From Candidatus Cloacimonadota bacterium (GTDB lineage: Bacteria > Cloacimonadota > Cloacimonadia > Cloacimonadales > Cloacimonadaceae), in the NCBI GenBank assembly GCA_023421135.1, contig JAEZUG010000039.1:1-43476 (forward strand): DNA of 43,476 nucleotides. Direction: 5' to 3'. Positions 15,787 through 24,119 of the stretch are shown here, piece by piece. A program made the position numbers and the translations under genes. Positions within the stretch are counted from its first letter, which is position 1. The number at the start of each line of letters is the position of its first letter. The notes under the pieces are model-generated. The model saw only the letters and a program-made list of their open reading frames with translations, was not told where the DNA came from and did not search any database.

Positions 15787-16869
15787 CTACCAGATCAAGC
15801 CGTCCTCCCGGATATGATAGGCGGGTAGCTCTGGTGCGATAGGGCTGGTGATCAGATAGCCGGCTGAGGTCCTCTCATAACTGAGCCTGAGCTTTTTGCC
15901 CTGCCAATAGATGGGACGAGCCCCCAAAGCACGCAGGCTGCGGGCATAATGCCCGTGATCCATGAAGTATTGCTTCTGGAGATAATAGAGCTGGCGCAGA
16001 GCTTCGCGCAGCTCTTCCCGGGCGGGAATCCGATAGGCATCTTCAGCAAGCTCAGTTCCCACCGCAGCCGCAGAAAAGAAGAGGTAGCCCCAGCGTTCCG
16101 GGTAGTGCATAGCGATCAGGCCTTGAGGACTCCATACCCAGTTATACTCAGGTCTTCCGGGGATCTTCTGGTATTCCCCGCTCACGATCTGAGTATCCCA
16201 CTGCACGCGGGAGAAATTCAGGCGCCAAAAGTCTCCATCGTTGGGCGGGATGGGCATATTGGCCAGCTCTGCCAGGAAGGAAAGCGGAAGCTTGAGCTCC
16301 ACGCACCACAGACTGTCTGTGTCGGAGGGGTCATTAAGGCTTCCTTCTATACCAATGGCGTAGTCTATCGTTCTGATATCCCAGGCGTTTACTGCCACCT
16401 GCCGGCGATCCCGGTAGGGTTTGATCAGCAGTAAATCCCAGAGCGTGCCGAGGGCGTTGAGCTCGAGTTCGTAGTAATCGTGAGTATCGCCATCAGGATC
16501 GAGGAAAATCTCAAAATCGTTGTCGTGGAAGATCACGGCATCCCGCTCGGTGAGCTTCGCCCAGATCTGAGGCTCTTCCAGAACGGCAGCAAAATATAGT
16601 GCGGAAGAATCCCAGAGCATCTTCACCCGGGTGTGGTGAAAGGGGGCAGGCTTTAGCTCGCCTTCGATATCCACAAAGTCTTCCGTCCAGGCGGCTGCTT
16701 GCCAGCTTGCCTCGGACAGGCTGCCATCGATCACAATCTCATCGATGGGTTGCTTGGCGGTGTAGCTGCGGGGAGCGAAGTTTCCAGCCGGAACGGGGAA
16801 GGTCTCAGCGAATAGACCGGAGATGATTAGGCAGAGCGTGAGAAGGAGGGAGATATCTCTAATTTGCAT
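15787..16869 (-). CDS. Secreted CBM9-like carbohydrate-binding protein
   Basis: A 360-residue protein. A signal peptide is visible at residues 1-22 (MQIRDISLLLTLCLIISGLF, then A). A CBM9-like domain follows at about 35-250, with IVIDGSLSEASWQ, ALYFAAVLEEP, DNDFEIFLDPDGD and YELELNA, the pattern of family 9-like modules that bind sugar chain ends. The C-terminal 80 residues include a short helical region with Tyr and Gln residues that I do not recognise. The frame extends to 16983, but the ATG at 16869 has GGAGG six bases upstream and begins the signal peptide. It overlaps the end of the GH130 gene by 11 nt. Probably exported and captures glycans for the operon's transporter. Confidence 0.8.
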   Translation of the reverse strand: MQIRDISLLLTLCLIISGLFAETFPVPAGNFAPRSYTAKQPIDEIVIDGSLSEASWQAAAWTEDFVDIEGELKPAPFHHTRVKMLWDSSALYFAAVLEEPQIWAKLTERDAVIFHDNDFEIFLDPDGDTHDYYELELNALGTLWDLLLIKPYRDRRQVAVNAWDIRTIDYAIGIEGSLNDPSDTDSLWCVELKLPLSFLAELANMPIPPNDGDFWRLNFSRVQWDTQIVSGEYQKIPGRPEYNWVWSPQGLIAMHYPERWGYLFFSAAAVGTELAEDAYRIPAREELREALRQLYYLQKQYFMDHGHYARSLRALGARPIYWQGKKLRLSYERTSAGYLITSPIAPELPAYHIREDGLIW

Positions 16870-17818
16870 AAGCTGCCTCCAGCAGTTCTTCAATGGTGAA
16901 TTGCGCCAGGGATACAGATGTATCTGCGGCACCGTAATAGACATTGACCTGCGCTTTGGGGAGTAGGTAGCCCTCGGAATCAATATCCCGGCTCAAAGCA
17001 GCCGTGGGAAAAACCACACCGGGCACCTGTCCGATCAGTTCATAGTACTCTCGTGGCTCCAGGATATTGTATCTACCACGGGACAGGGTGATCCAGGGAC
17101 GATGCAAATCCTGCAAGGAGACGCCCATCTGATAGAGATTGGCGGAAGCGAAGTGGGTGGCAACGCCATGATAGAGGTGCAGCCAACCCGACCGGGTCTT
17201 GAGCGGAGTGGGGCCGGAGCCGATCAATTCATCCCAATAGTACGCTCTGCCTTCCATAACGGGAGCGATCTCTTCCCAATGAAGGAGATCCGGGGATTGA
17301 TATGCAAGGATGCGCTTGCCGGTCTTCACTCCATCGGAGCCGGCATGTTCATTGGGACGGGCAAACATGAGGAAGTTCCCTTCTATCCGTTCCGGGAAGA
17401 TCACGCCGTTTCTGAGATCCCGATCCAGGGGCAGGCCAAGATAATGGAGCCGGGTGGAATCCTCCAGCTCAAACAGAGCCAGACGACAGCCAACATTGGT
17501 ATCCAAAGCACAGACAACTATTAAGCGCTGTTCCAGCAACACCGGACGGGGATCGTAGATATGATAGATCGTGTGTGGAAAGCTTTCCATTCCGCAGAAC
17601 TCCAGGGGTGTATCTGCAACCTCGAAAGTGATGCCATCAGTGGAGGAGGCGGGTAGCAGAAAGGTCTCCCGGGCTCGGTTTTGCACCCGGAGGATCAGCT
17701 TGTGAAGTCCATCCTGCCGGTAGCCACCGGGATTGAAGACGGAGCTGGGATCGATGATACGCTTGTCGCTCTGCGGGATCAAGCCTCTGTGGATGATGGG
17801 GTTATGAGCGTAGCGCAT
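16859..17818 (-). CDS. GH130 beta-mannoside phosphorylase
   Basis: A 319-residue protein of usual GH130 length. Family signatures: DPSSVFNPGGYR near residue 23, YDPRP with the probable general-acid Asp89, ELIGSGPTPLKT near 190, GWLHLYHG near 206, YNILEP near 253 and YYGAADT near 297. GH130 enzymes phosphorolyse beta-mannosides, releasing mannose 1-phosphate; characterised members act on Man-beta-1,4-GlcNAc, Man-beta-1,4-Glc or beta-1,2-mannobiose. The neighbouring alpha-mannosidase and hexosaminidase favour Man-beta-1,4-GlcNAc from an N-glycan core, but this is inference. There is no signal peptide, so it acts in the cytoplasm. The start overlaps the GH20 gene end by 17 nt. Confidence 0.9.
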   Translation of the reverse strand: MRYAHNPIIHRGLIPQSDKRIIDPSSVFNPGGYRQDGLHKLILRVQNRARETFLLPASSTDGITFEVADTPLEFCGMESFPHTIYHIYDPRPVLLEQRLIVVCALDTNVGCRLALFELEDSTRLHYLGLPLDRDLRNGVIFPERIEGNFLMFARPNEHAGSDGVKTGKRILAYQSPDLLHWEEIAPVMEGRAYYWDELIGSGPTPLKTRSGWLHLYHGVATHFASANLYQMGVSLQDLHRPWITLSRGRYNILEPREYYELIGQVPGVVFPTAALSRDIDSEGYLLPKAQVNVYYGAADTSVSLAQFTIEELLEAAYAN

Positions 17819-19235
17819 AAGTCAGATACTCCTCCCAAAGTTGTGATCTGGATTCAAAATCCGGGTAGTCCGAGTGCTTGCCCCAAGCCAGCTCGGAGAG
17901 GGCAAAGACTCTGGGAATCAGCATTTCCATGGCTCGCTCTGAAGTAGAAATTTGCTCTGTCCAAAGATTGGCCTGCAGTCCCAGAAGTAGCTCCGGCTTG
18001 TGTTTGTAGTATTCCTCAACCGGGAAGTGGAAGACATTTCCCGCAGTGGTAACGCCAAAGGCACCGGGACCTTCTTCGGAGGCCTTCCAGTCGAAATAGA
18101 GATAGTGATTGGGCACCAGAATGCTTCTATGGCTGCGTTCCTCGGCACTGAGAGCGGCATCCTTGCCATCGCCTCGCCAGATCATAACGATGCTTTTGGG
18201 GCTGGGATTGCCTTCCAAAATCTCGTCCCAGCCAATCACAGTCTTTGCCTTGCTTGCCAAAAAGGCCGAGACTTGGTCGAAGAGCCAGCTCTGCAACTCT
18301 TCCTCATCCTTCAAGCCCAGTTCCTGGATTCGTTTTTGGCAGTGAGGGCAGTTCTGCCACCGCTCTTTGGGAGCTTCATCTCCACCCAGGTGGAAATAGG
18401 CTCCGGGGAAAAGCCCGGCCACTTCATCCACAATATCCAGGACAAAATCCAGGGTGGCATCCTTTCCAGCGCAGAGAATATCTTCTGAGATGCCCCAAGT
18501 ATTGAGAGTCTCAAAGGCGCGGGGCTGGCAAGCCAGCTCAGGATAGGCTGCCAGAACTGCCATCATATGTCCCGGGAGATCCAGCTCCGGGATCACTTCA
18601 ATGCCCAGCTCAGCAGCGTAAGCCACGATATCCCGGATCTCTTCCTGCGTGTAATAACCGCCGTATCTGTTGCCATCAGCTTCCCGGCGCCAGGCACCGA
18701 TCTCTTGCAGGAGTGGGTAACGGAGGCTCTCAATCCGCCAGCCTTGGTCGTCTGTGAGGTGCCAGTGAAACTTGTTTAGTTTGAGCTCGCTCATTAGAAG
18801 CAGATACTGCTTGATGAAGCCGGTATCAAAGATGTGGCGGCTCACATCCAGATGCAAGCCTCTCCAGTGATAATGGGGATGGTCATTGATGCTCTGCTTG
18901 TGGATAAGCCCGCCATCAAGGAAGGCTTCAAACAAGAGTTGTTTCAGAGTGGTGATTGCGTAGCGCAAACCAGGCTGATCGGTAGCGCGGATAGTGATTC
19001 TCTCTTGTTCTACCTCTATCTGATAGGCTTCCAGATCTGCAGAGTCGAGTGCTTCCAGATTCAGGATCCAAGGCGTCTCAGATGGGGCTGGTTCTACCGG
19101 GTTCTGCAGGCTACCCAGAAACTGATTGAGTTCTTCAGTTACTGAGGCATTTACGAGCTTGCCATCCTGCGAGAATTGTTGCGGAACCGGAAAGCTCTTC
19201 TCAGAGAGTATCTGCTGCACAGGTTTGGGTATCAC
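17802..19235 (-). CDS. GH20 beta-N-acetylhexosaminidase
   Basis: A 477-residue protein. After an N-terminal GH20b-like alpha/beta domain (residues 1-115), the catalytic barrel begins WRGLHLDVSRHIFD near 124, with KFHWHLTDDQGWR at 155-167, PELDLPGHM near 216 and the catalytic pair D286-E287 in HLGGDEAPK. In this family the Asp orients the substrate acetamido group and the Glu is the acid/base. The start codon is GTG, overlapping the GH38 stop (GTGA). No export signal is seen, so it probably removes terminal GlcNAc or GalNAc in the cytoplasm from imported oligosaccharides. Confidence 0.93.
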   Translation of the reverse strand: MIPKPVQQILSEKSFPVPQQFSQDGKLVNASVTEELNQFLGSLQNPVEPAPSETPWILNLEALDSADLEAYQIEVEQERITIRATDQPGLRYAITTLKQLLFEAFLDGGLIHKQSINDHPHYHWRGLHLDVSRHIFDTGFIKQYLLLMSELKLNKFHWHLTDDQGWRIESLRYPLLQEIGAWRREADGNRYGGYYTQEEIRDIVAYAAELGIEVIPELDLPGHMMAVLAAYPELACQPRAFETLNTWGISEDILCAGKDATLDFVLDIVDEVAGLFPGAYFHLGGDEAPKERWQNCPHCQKRIQELGLKDEEELQSWLFDQVSAFLASKAKTVIGWDEILEGNPSPKSIVMIWRGDGKDAALSAEERSHRSILVPNHYLYFDWKASEEGPGAFGVTTAGNVFHFPVEEYYKHKPELLLGLQANLWTEQISTSERAMEMLIPRVFALSELAWGKHSDYPDFESRSQLWEEYLTYALRS

Positions 19236-22200
19236 TGGGCTTCCCTGGTGATGAGCACGGTGATGATCTGATGAGCCTCAAACTGCAGCGAGAGGGTATC
19301 TGCAAAGTCCAGGGGTTCCAGGATCTCTTCTGTCATCCGGCAGCGGTAAGCATGCTTATATCCTTTTGGTATACTTATCTTTGCCTGGGCAGAACCACCC
19401 CGGTATTCATAGAGCCGCAGCACGATGCCATCCCGCTCGTAAGCAGGTTTGACAGTATCGAGCTTGACCGCTGCTGACTCAATACCAAGATCGCTTTCCA
19501 CCAGCGTTGCCTGTCTCTTGCCTCCGGGCAGGACCTGCAGAGGCTGGGCAAAGCAATGTGCCATCTGCAACACATCGGAGCTTTCAAAAGAACCCTGATG
19601 TGGATAAAAGCCATATTCGTAGCAGTGCTTATGCTGATCGGCTGTGGGATCGACGTCTGCCGGACTACGCAGGAGGTTCAGCTCCATCTCGTCCTCCACA
19701 ATACGATAGCCGTATTTGGCTTTGGAGAGCAGAGCACAGCCAAAATCGCTCTGGGAGTAATCCGCAAATCTGTGGGCAGGAACCTCGAACTGAGCCAGTT
19801 CCCAGGCATTCTTGGGACGGGTGCTGCGCTTGATGGTTCCCATGGCGATCTCATAAGTAGCCTGCTCGGCTCTGATTTGTGGATAGAAATGGGTTCTGAG
19901 CATCTGGTGCTTGGCTTGCCAATCGATCTCGTGTTTGATCCTCAGGAATCGATCGTCTGCACTTAGCTCAATGGTCTGTCGGATTATCAGGTGAGCCAAC
20001 GGAATCTCTTGCACCAGTCTTTGGAACTTGCCGGGATTGTTGATGCAGAGCTCTTCGATCAGCTTGCCATCTTGTGCCTCTTGGGGAATTGTATCGTGAT
20101 AGAAGTGATTGATATCCCAGGCACCCCAGTTGTTGGGTTCATCCTCCCAGAGCTTGAGCAGATTGGATTCTCTAGCCAGCATCTCGCGGTTGTCGGACTT
20201 CAGAATTAGGCTTAAGAGGCTGCCCCGGGAGCTGATCTCTGCTCTGAGAAAGGCGTTTTCCAGAATCATGATAGGGGTGCCTGCCGTTTGAGAGGTCTTT
20301 GCCTCCCGGAGCGGAAGGCTGAGCCGGGAGAAGGGTGGCAACTGCACTCTTATCAGCTCGCTCTTTCCCTCAATCCGTTCTAAGATATTGAGGTCATCGG
20401 TAGCAGAAAGTCCGGAGTCCAGCTCAATCCACTGGGTTCTTCCCCACTGGCTGTCATTAACCACTGTGATCGCTTTAGCTGTCTCTGGTTCTACCAATTG
20501 CTGCGCCAGAGCAAGGAGCTTGGCATGGCTTTCCGCGGAGATACGGTGAGCATCCTCATAGACCATAGTGATGGAAGAGCCGGGGATGATATCATGAAAT
20601 TGCAGCAGCAGAGTATCTTCCCAGATGGGGTGAAGCTGTGCAGGATAGGGTAGAGCCAAGGCAGCAGCCAGGAACTCCACCAAGCCCAGCAGTCTCTGGC
20701 TGTTGAAGTTATTTTGCTTCATCAGGGCCTGGGTAGTGTAGGTGCCGCGGTGAAACTCCAGATAAAGCTCACCAAAGGCTTTGGGCAGTAGAGAGGCATG
20801 CTGACCTTGGTACCAGGCAAAGAATTCATCACTGCGGGCAAAGCGAAAACGGCTCACACCCTCCAGATTCTGCTGCCGGAGGCCGTACTCAATATGGTTC
20901 AGAGTAGGACCACCCCCGCCGTCACCGATGCCGTAAAGATTGAGGAAGGCATCGCTGAGCTCGGCTTGAGCAAAGCGTTCTTCCGTTTGCAGAAAGGCAG
21001 AGGGGTTATTGGAGAAATTGTAGTCGTTGGTAGGAAGCTGATGTGCTAGCACCTCGGTGCCATCGATGCCTTGCCAGATAAAGAGGTGGTGCGGGAAGGT
21101 GTTAGTCTCGTTCCAGCTCAGCTTCTGAGTCATGAAATAGTCCACTCCGCAGCCTTTCATCAATTGCGGCAGGTTGCCGTTGAAACCAAAGCAATCCGGC
21201 AGCCAGAGCGTGGTGGGGATAAATCCAAATTCCTCAGAGAAGAATTTCTTGCCATAGTAGAACTGCCGGATGATGGCTTCCCCGGAGGGCAGATTGGTGT
21301 CAAACTCCACCCAGGAAGCGCCCTGAATCTCCCATCTACCGCTTTTGACAGCGCTTCTAACTTCTTCATAAAGTCCGGGGTACATATCCTTGATCCAGCG
21401 GTAGAGCTGAGCCTGAGAAGCTCCGAAGATATAATCCGGATATTGCTCCAACAGGCGCAAGGCATTGGCAAAGGTTCTGCCACCCTTACGTTTGGTCTCT
21501 CTCAAAGGCCAGAGCCAGGCCAGATCCAGATGGGCATGACCAACGCTGTAAGCCGTGAGTGCACTGGCATTGGCAGGCTTGGAGAGCAGTTCCTGCATGA
21601 TCTGCCGGGTTTTGGCTCTATCGGAGTGCCATGTGTTACAAGCTTCATTGAGTCCCCAGAGGATTTTCTTGCGGCGCACCTGTCCCGCAGGTAGGGCAGT
21701 GGCAAGATTGAGTAGCAGCTCGAGATCCAGCAAGTCGCTACGCAGTTCTGTATCAAGGCTCACCAGAGCGCATTCCCGCAGCGCATACTCTTCTTTCCCA
21801 GCTCCAAAGAGGTCGTTGGCTGAGGCTTCGATCAGGAGCCGGTGCTCTTCTCCCGGGATGGCATCTTCAGAGAGAGGAACGTAATACTTCGCTGCATTGT
21901 GATACCAATCCACCTTGGGTGTGAGCCCTTGGTAGGGAGTTCCTTGCCTCATCACGCAAGCTTCCCCGTCACAATCGAACCACAGGCCGATTCTCTGGCC
22001 TGCAAAGCTCTCCGGAACAGTGATCTTCACTTCAAAGTGAGCACTTTCCCACTTATTGCCCCAGACTTCTCCCTTCTTGATCTCCAGAAGAGCAGTACAA
22101 GCCTCGTGATGAGGGTGAGACAGAGGACTACTGCAACTCACCAGATACGCCGGCATATCATCTTTGAGCCGGTGAATCTCTGGCTTTTGCCTTTCGAGCA

Positions 22201-22240
22201 AGCGCTTGATGCGCTCTATATGAATCTTTTCGTCGTGCAT
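19232..22240 (-). CDS. GH38 alpha-mannosidase
   Basis: A 1002-residue protein of usual GH38 length. The N-terminal beta domain (residues 1-220) precedes the catalytic domain beginning YSVGHAHLDLAWLWP. Zinc-ligand and active-site candidates are H237, D239, the nucleophile D349 in WLPDCFGFNG, and the His of QFHDIIPGSS near 558. The long C-terminal beta region ends in normal family fashion. There is no signal peptide, so it probably trims alpha-mannosides after import. It starts one base after the upstream permease stop; GGAG in the permease end acts as ribosome site. Linkage preference (1,2, 1,3 or 1,6) cannot be read from sequence. Confidence 0.94.
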   Translation of the reverse strand: MHDEKIHIERIKRLLERQKPEIHRLKDDMPAYLVSCSSPLSHPHHEACTALLEIKKGEVWGNKWESAHFEVKITVPESFAGQRIGLWFDCDGEACVMRQGTPYQGLTPKVDWYHNAAKYYVPLSEDAIPGEEHRLLIEASANDLFGAGKEEYALRECALVSLDTELRSDLLDLELLLNLATALPAGQVRRKKILWGLNEACNTWHSDRAKTRQIMQELLSKPANASALTAYSVGHAHLDLAWLWPLRETKRKGGRTFANALRLLEQYPDYIFGASQAQLYRWIKDMYPGLYEEVRSAVKSGRWEIQGASWVEFDTNLPSGEAIIRQFYYGKKFFSEEFGFIPTTLWLPDCFGFNGNLPQLMKGCGVDYFMTQKLSWNETNTFPHHLFIWQGIDGTEVLAHQLPTNDYNFSNNPSAFLQTEERFAQAELSDAFLNLYGIGDGGGGPTLNHIEYGLRQQNLEGVSRFRFARSDEFFAWYQGQHASLLPKAFGELYLEFHRGTYTTQALMKQNNFNSQRLLGLVEFLAAALALPYPAQLHPIWEDTLLLQFHDIIPGSSITMVYEDAHRISAESHAKLLALAQQLVEPETAKAITVVNDSQWGRTQWIELDSGLSATDDLNILERIEGKSELIRVQLPPFSRLSLPLREAKTSQTAGTPIMILENAFLRAEISSRGSLLSLILKSDNREMLARESNLLKLWEDEPNNWGAWDINHFYHDTIPQEAQDGKLIEELCINNPGKFQRLVQEIPLAHLIIRQTIELSADDRFLRIKHEIDWQAKHQMLRTHFYPQIRAEQATYEIAMGTIKRSTRPKNAWELAQFEVPAHRFADYSQSDFGCALLSKAKYGYRIVEDEMELNLLRSPADVDPTADQHKHCYEYGFYPHQGSFESSDVLQMAHCFAQPLQVLPGGKRQATLVESDLGIESAAVKLDTVKPAYERDGIVLRLYEYRGGSAQAKISIPKGYKHAYRCRMTEEILEPLDFADTLSLQFEAHQIITVLITREAQ

Positions 22241-22241
22241 T

Positions 22242-24119
22242 CTATTTCTCCATGGGAACTACTATCCCTTTGATAATGATATTTTGGAAGAAGACAAAGA
22301 TCAGCAGAGTGGGGATGGCGGCAATCACCAAAGCGGCATAACCCACTCCCGTACTGGCTCTTTGCATCAGCGTGTAGATGTGCACCATGAGGGTCCACAT
22401 CGATTGATCCTGGCAAACTATGAAGGCAAAAAGGAAATTGCGGTAGGCAGCGTTGAAAGCACCCAGGGCAATCACTGCCAGGATGGGTTTACTGAGCCAG
22501 AGGGTAAACTGCCAGAAGAGCCGAAACTCCCCTGCACCGTCGATACTGGCGCTCTCATAGATCTCTTTGGGCAGGCTGTCAAAAAAGCCTTTGAGCAGGA
22601 AGATAAAGTATCCATCGGCAGCAGCCGGCAGCACCAGTGCCCAGAAGGTATTGAGCAGATTCAAGCGCTTGAGCATCAGAAAGTTTGGTATGCCCATCAC
22701 CATTGCTGGGAAAGCCATGGTGAGCATAAAGAGCATGATGAGCTGGTAACTGAAGCGAGGCTTAAACCGGCTGAGAGCATAGGCTGCCAGGGGATTGACC
22801 GTGATTGCCAGAAGGATGGAAAGCAGCACGTAGATCCCGGTATTGCGCAAAGAACGGGCGTCGGAAAGCATCTGATCCAGCGCCATGGCATAATTGCGCC
22901 AGAGGAATTCTTTTCTGATCTCCCCCTTACGAGCTTCAAAGGCATAGTAATCCTGCTCCAAACTGGGAAAGGGTATCTGGCTCAGCTCTGAATAGCTGGT
23001 CTTGAGGAAAGTGTTGATCGCCTCCAGCGAACCAAAACGAGCATAGACAAAACTTCGGAAATCCTCTGCCAGGCTGTTGATCCGCAGATGCTCAGGACTT
23101 GCCAGACTCTGGATATAGAATGCCAGATCATCGGCTTCTGCGCCGCTTTCGGGCATACGAGTGGGGATCTGTACCTCGTTAAAGCTCTTAAGATCAGACT
23201 TCCACGCCTGGTTCAGGAGATCTATATCACCATATTTACCCTTTAGGTAATCACGAAAGTCAGCTCCTGCCTCCTTCCCCAGCACAAGATGCTGCAGATT
23301 CAAGCCGGAGCGCACATAATGCAGCCAGATCTCCCGCAGAGGATCCCCGGGAGGTGGACAGGTGACGGGCAGGCGAATCTGATCCCAGTGATTGTATCGG
23401 GTCTGATGAGTAGCGTTGAAGCGACTCAAATCACCGCCATAGGCAGGAATCAACTCGCTATTTACAAAGCCGCCATCAGGATTGACATAATACCTCATCC
23501 AGAGCGGAGTGCTCTCCTTAAAGCGACGGAAGCGTCCCAGATAACCCTCTGAACTGCTGACAAAATTGCGGGAATAGATATCCTTTTCTTCCACCACAAT
23601 CTCTTCCCAGGTCACTGCTCCCGTGCCATAGCGGTTGTTAAACTCCACCAGACTGTTCTGGTTTTCGTCTCTGAGCTGAGCCCGAAACAAGCGCTGCGCC
23701 AGGGGATAGATGCCCCGTCCATAGTGCTCTGCCACATAGTAGTGGAAGACGCTGATCTGCTCCTTTTCTCCCTCCAGAAACTCTTTCCAAAGCTCATAGA
23801 GGGCTGGATTGGTTTTGTCTTCCTGCAGTTCCACCTCGGCAAAGGAGATCCAGCTCCCGGGATAGTTATCCATCAAGCGGCTGCTTTCCTCATTGTAGCG
23901 GCTTTCCAGATACTTCTGATACAATGCTTCGTCGCTATGCAGATAGGGTGGAATCAAGGTGATCCGGACCCCATCCACATTGCTTTTAAGCGAGGATGAG
24001 ATCATCAGCGCAAAGGGATAGAGCATGGTGAGCGAGCCCAGGATCAGGATCAGGTGCAGAGCCAGATTCAGAGCTCGCACCTTGGGCGAATTGCGTCCTA
24101 CCTTTCCGATGATGCTCAC
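22242..24119 (-). CDS. Sugar ABC transporter permease (MalG-like) with large extracytoplasmic insertion
   Basis: A 625-residue permease, more than twice the usual 270-290. The first membrane segment is at about residues 17-42. A hydrophilic stretch of about 360 residues follows before the remaining five membrane segments (from about 415). The EAA loop EIYESASIDGAGEFRLFW is near residue 527, as in MalG-type subunits. The insertion contains three similar units: LVEFNNRYGTGAVTWEEI, FRDYLKGKYGDIDLLNQAW and FRSFVYARFGSLEAINTFL. The second looks like the N-x-x-W segment of GH42-like glycosidases. It starts with GTG overlapping the upstream stop (GTGA). Presumably the insertion contacts substrate or the fused binding protein. 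No ATPase gene is present nearby, so a shared MsmX/UgpC-like ATPase elsewhere is expected. Confidence 0.85.
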   Translation of the reverse strand: MSIIGKVGRNSPKVRALNLALHLILILGSLTMLYPFALMISSSLKSNVDGVRITLIPPYLHSDEALYQKYLESRYNEESSRLMDNYPGSWISFAEVELQEDKTNPALYELWKEFLEGEKEQISVFHYYVAEHYGRGIYPLAQRLFRAQLRDENQNSLVEFNNRYGTGAVTWEEIVVEEKDIYSRNFVSSSEGYLGRFRRFKESTPLWMRYYVNPDGGFVNSELIPAYGGDLSRFNATHQTRYNHWDQIRLPVTCPPPGDPLREIWLHYVRSGLNLQHLVLGKEAGADFRDYLKGKYGDIDLLNQAWKSDLKSFNEVQIPTRMPESGAEADDLAFYIQSLASPEHLRINSLAEDFRSFVYARFGSLEAINTFLKTSYSELSQIPFPSLEQDYYAFEARKGEIRKEFLWRNYAMALDQMLSDARSLRNTGIYVLLSILLAITVNPLAAYALSRFKPRFSYQLIMLFMLTMAFPAMVMGIPNFLMLKRLNLLNTFWALVLPAAADGYFIFLLKGFFDSLPKEIYESASIDGAGEFRLFWQFTLWLSKPILAVIALGAFNAAYRNFLFAFIVCQDQSMWTLMVHIYTLMQRASTGVGYAALVIAAIPTLLIFVFFQNIIIKGIVVPMEK

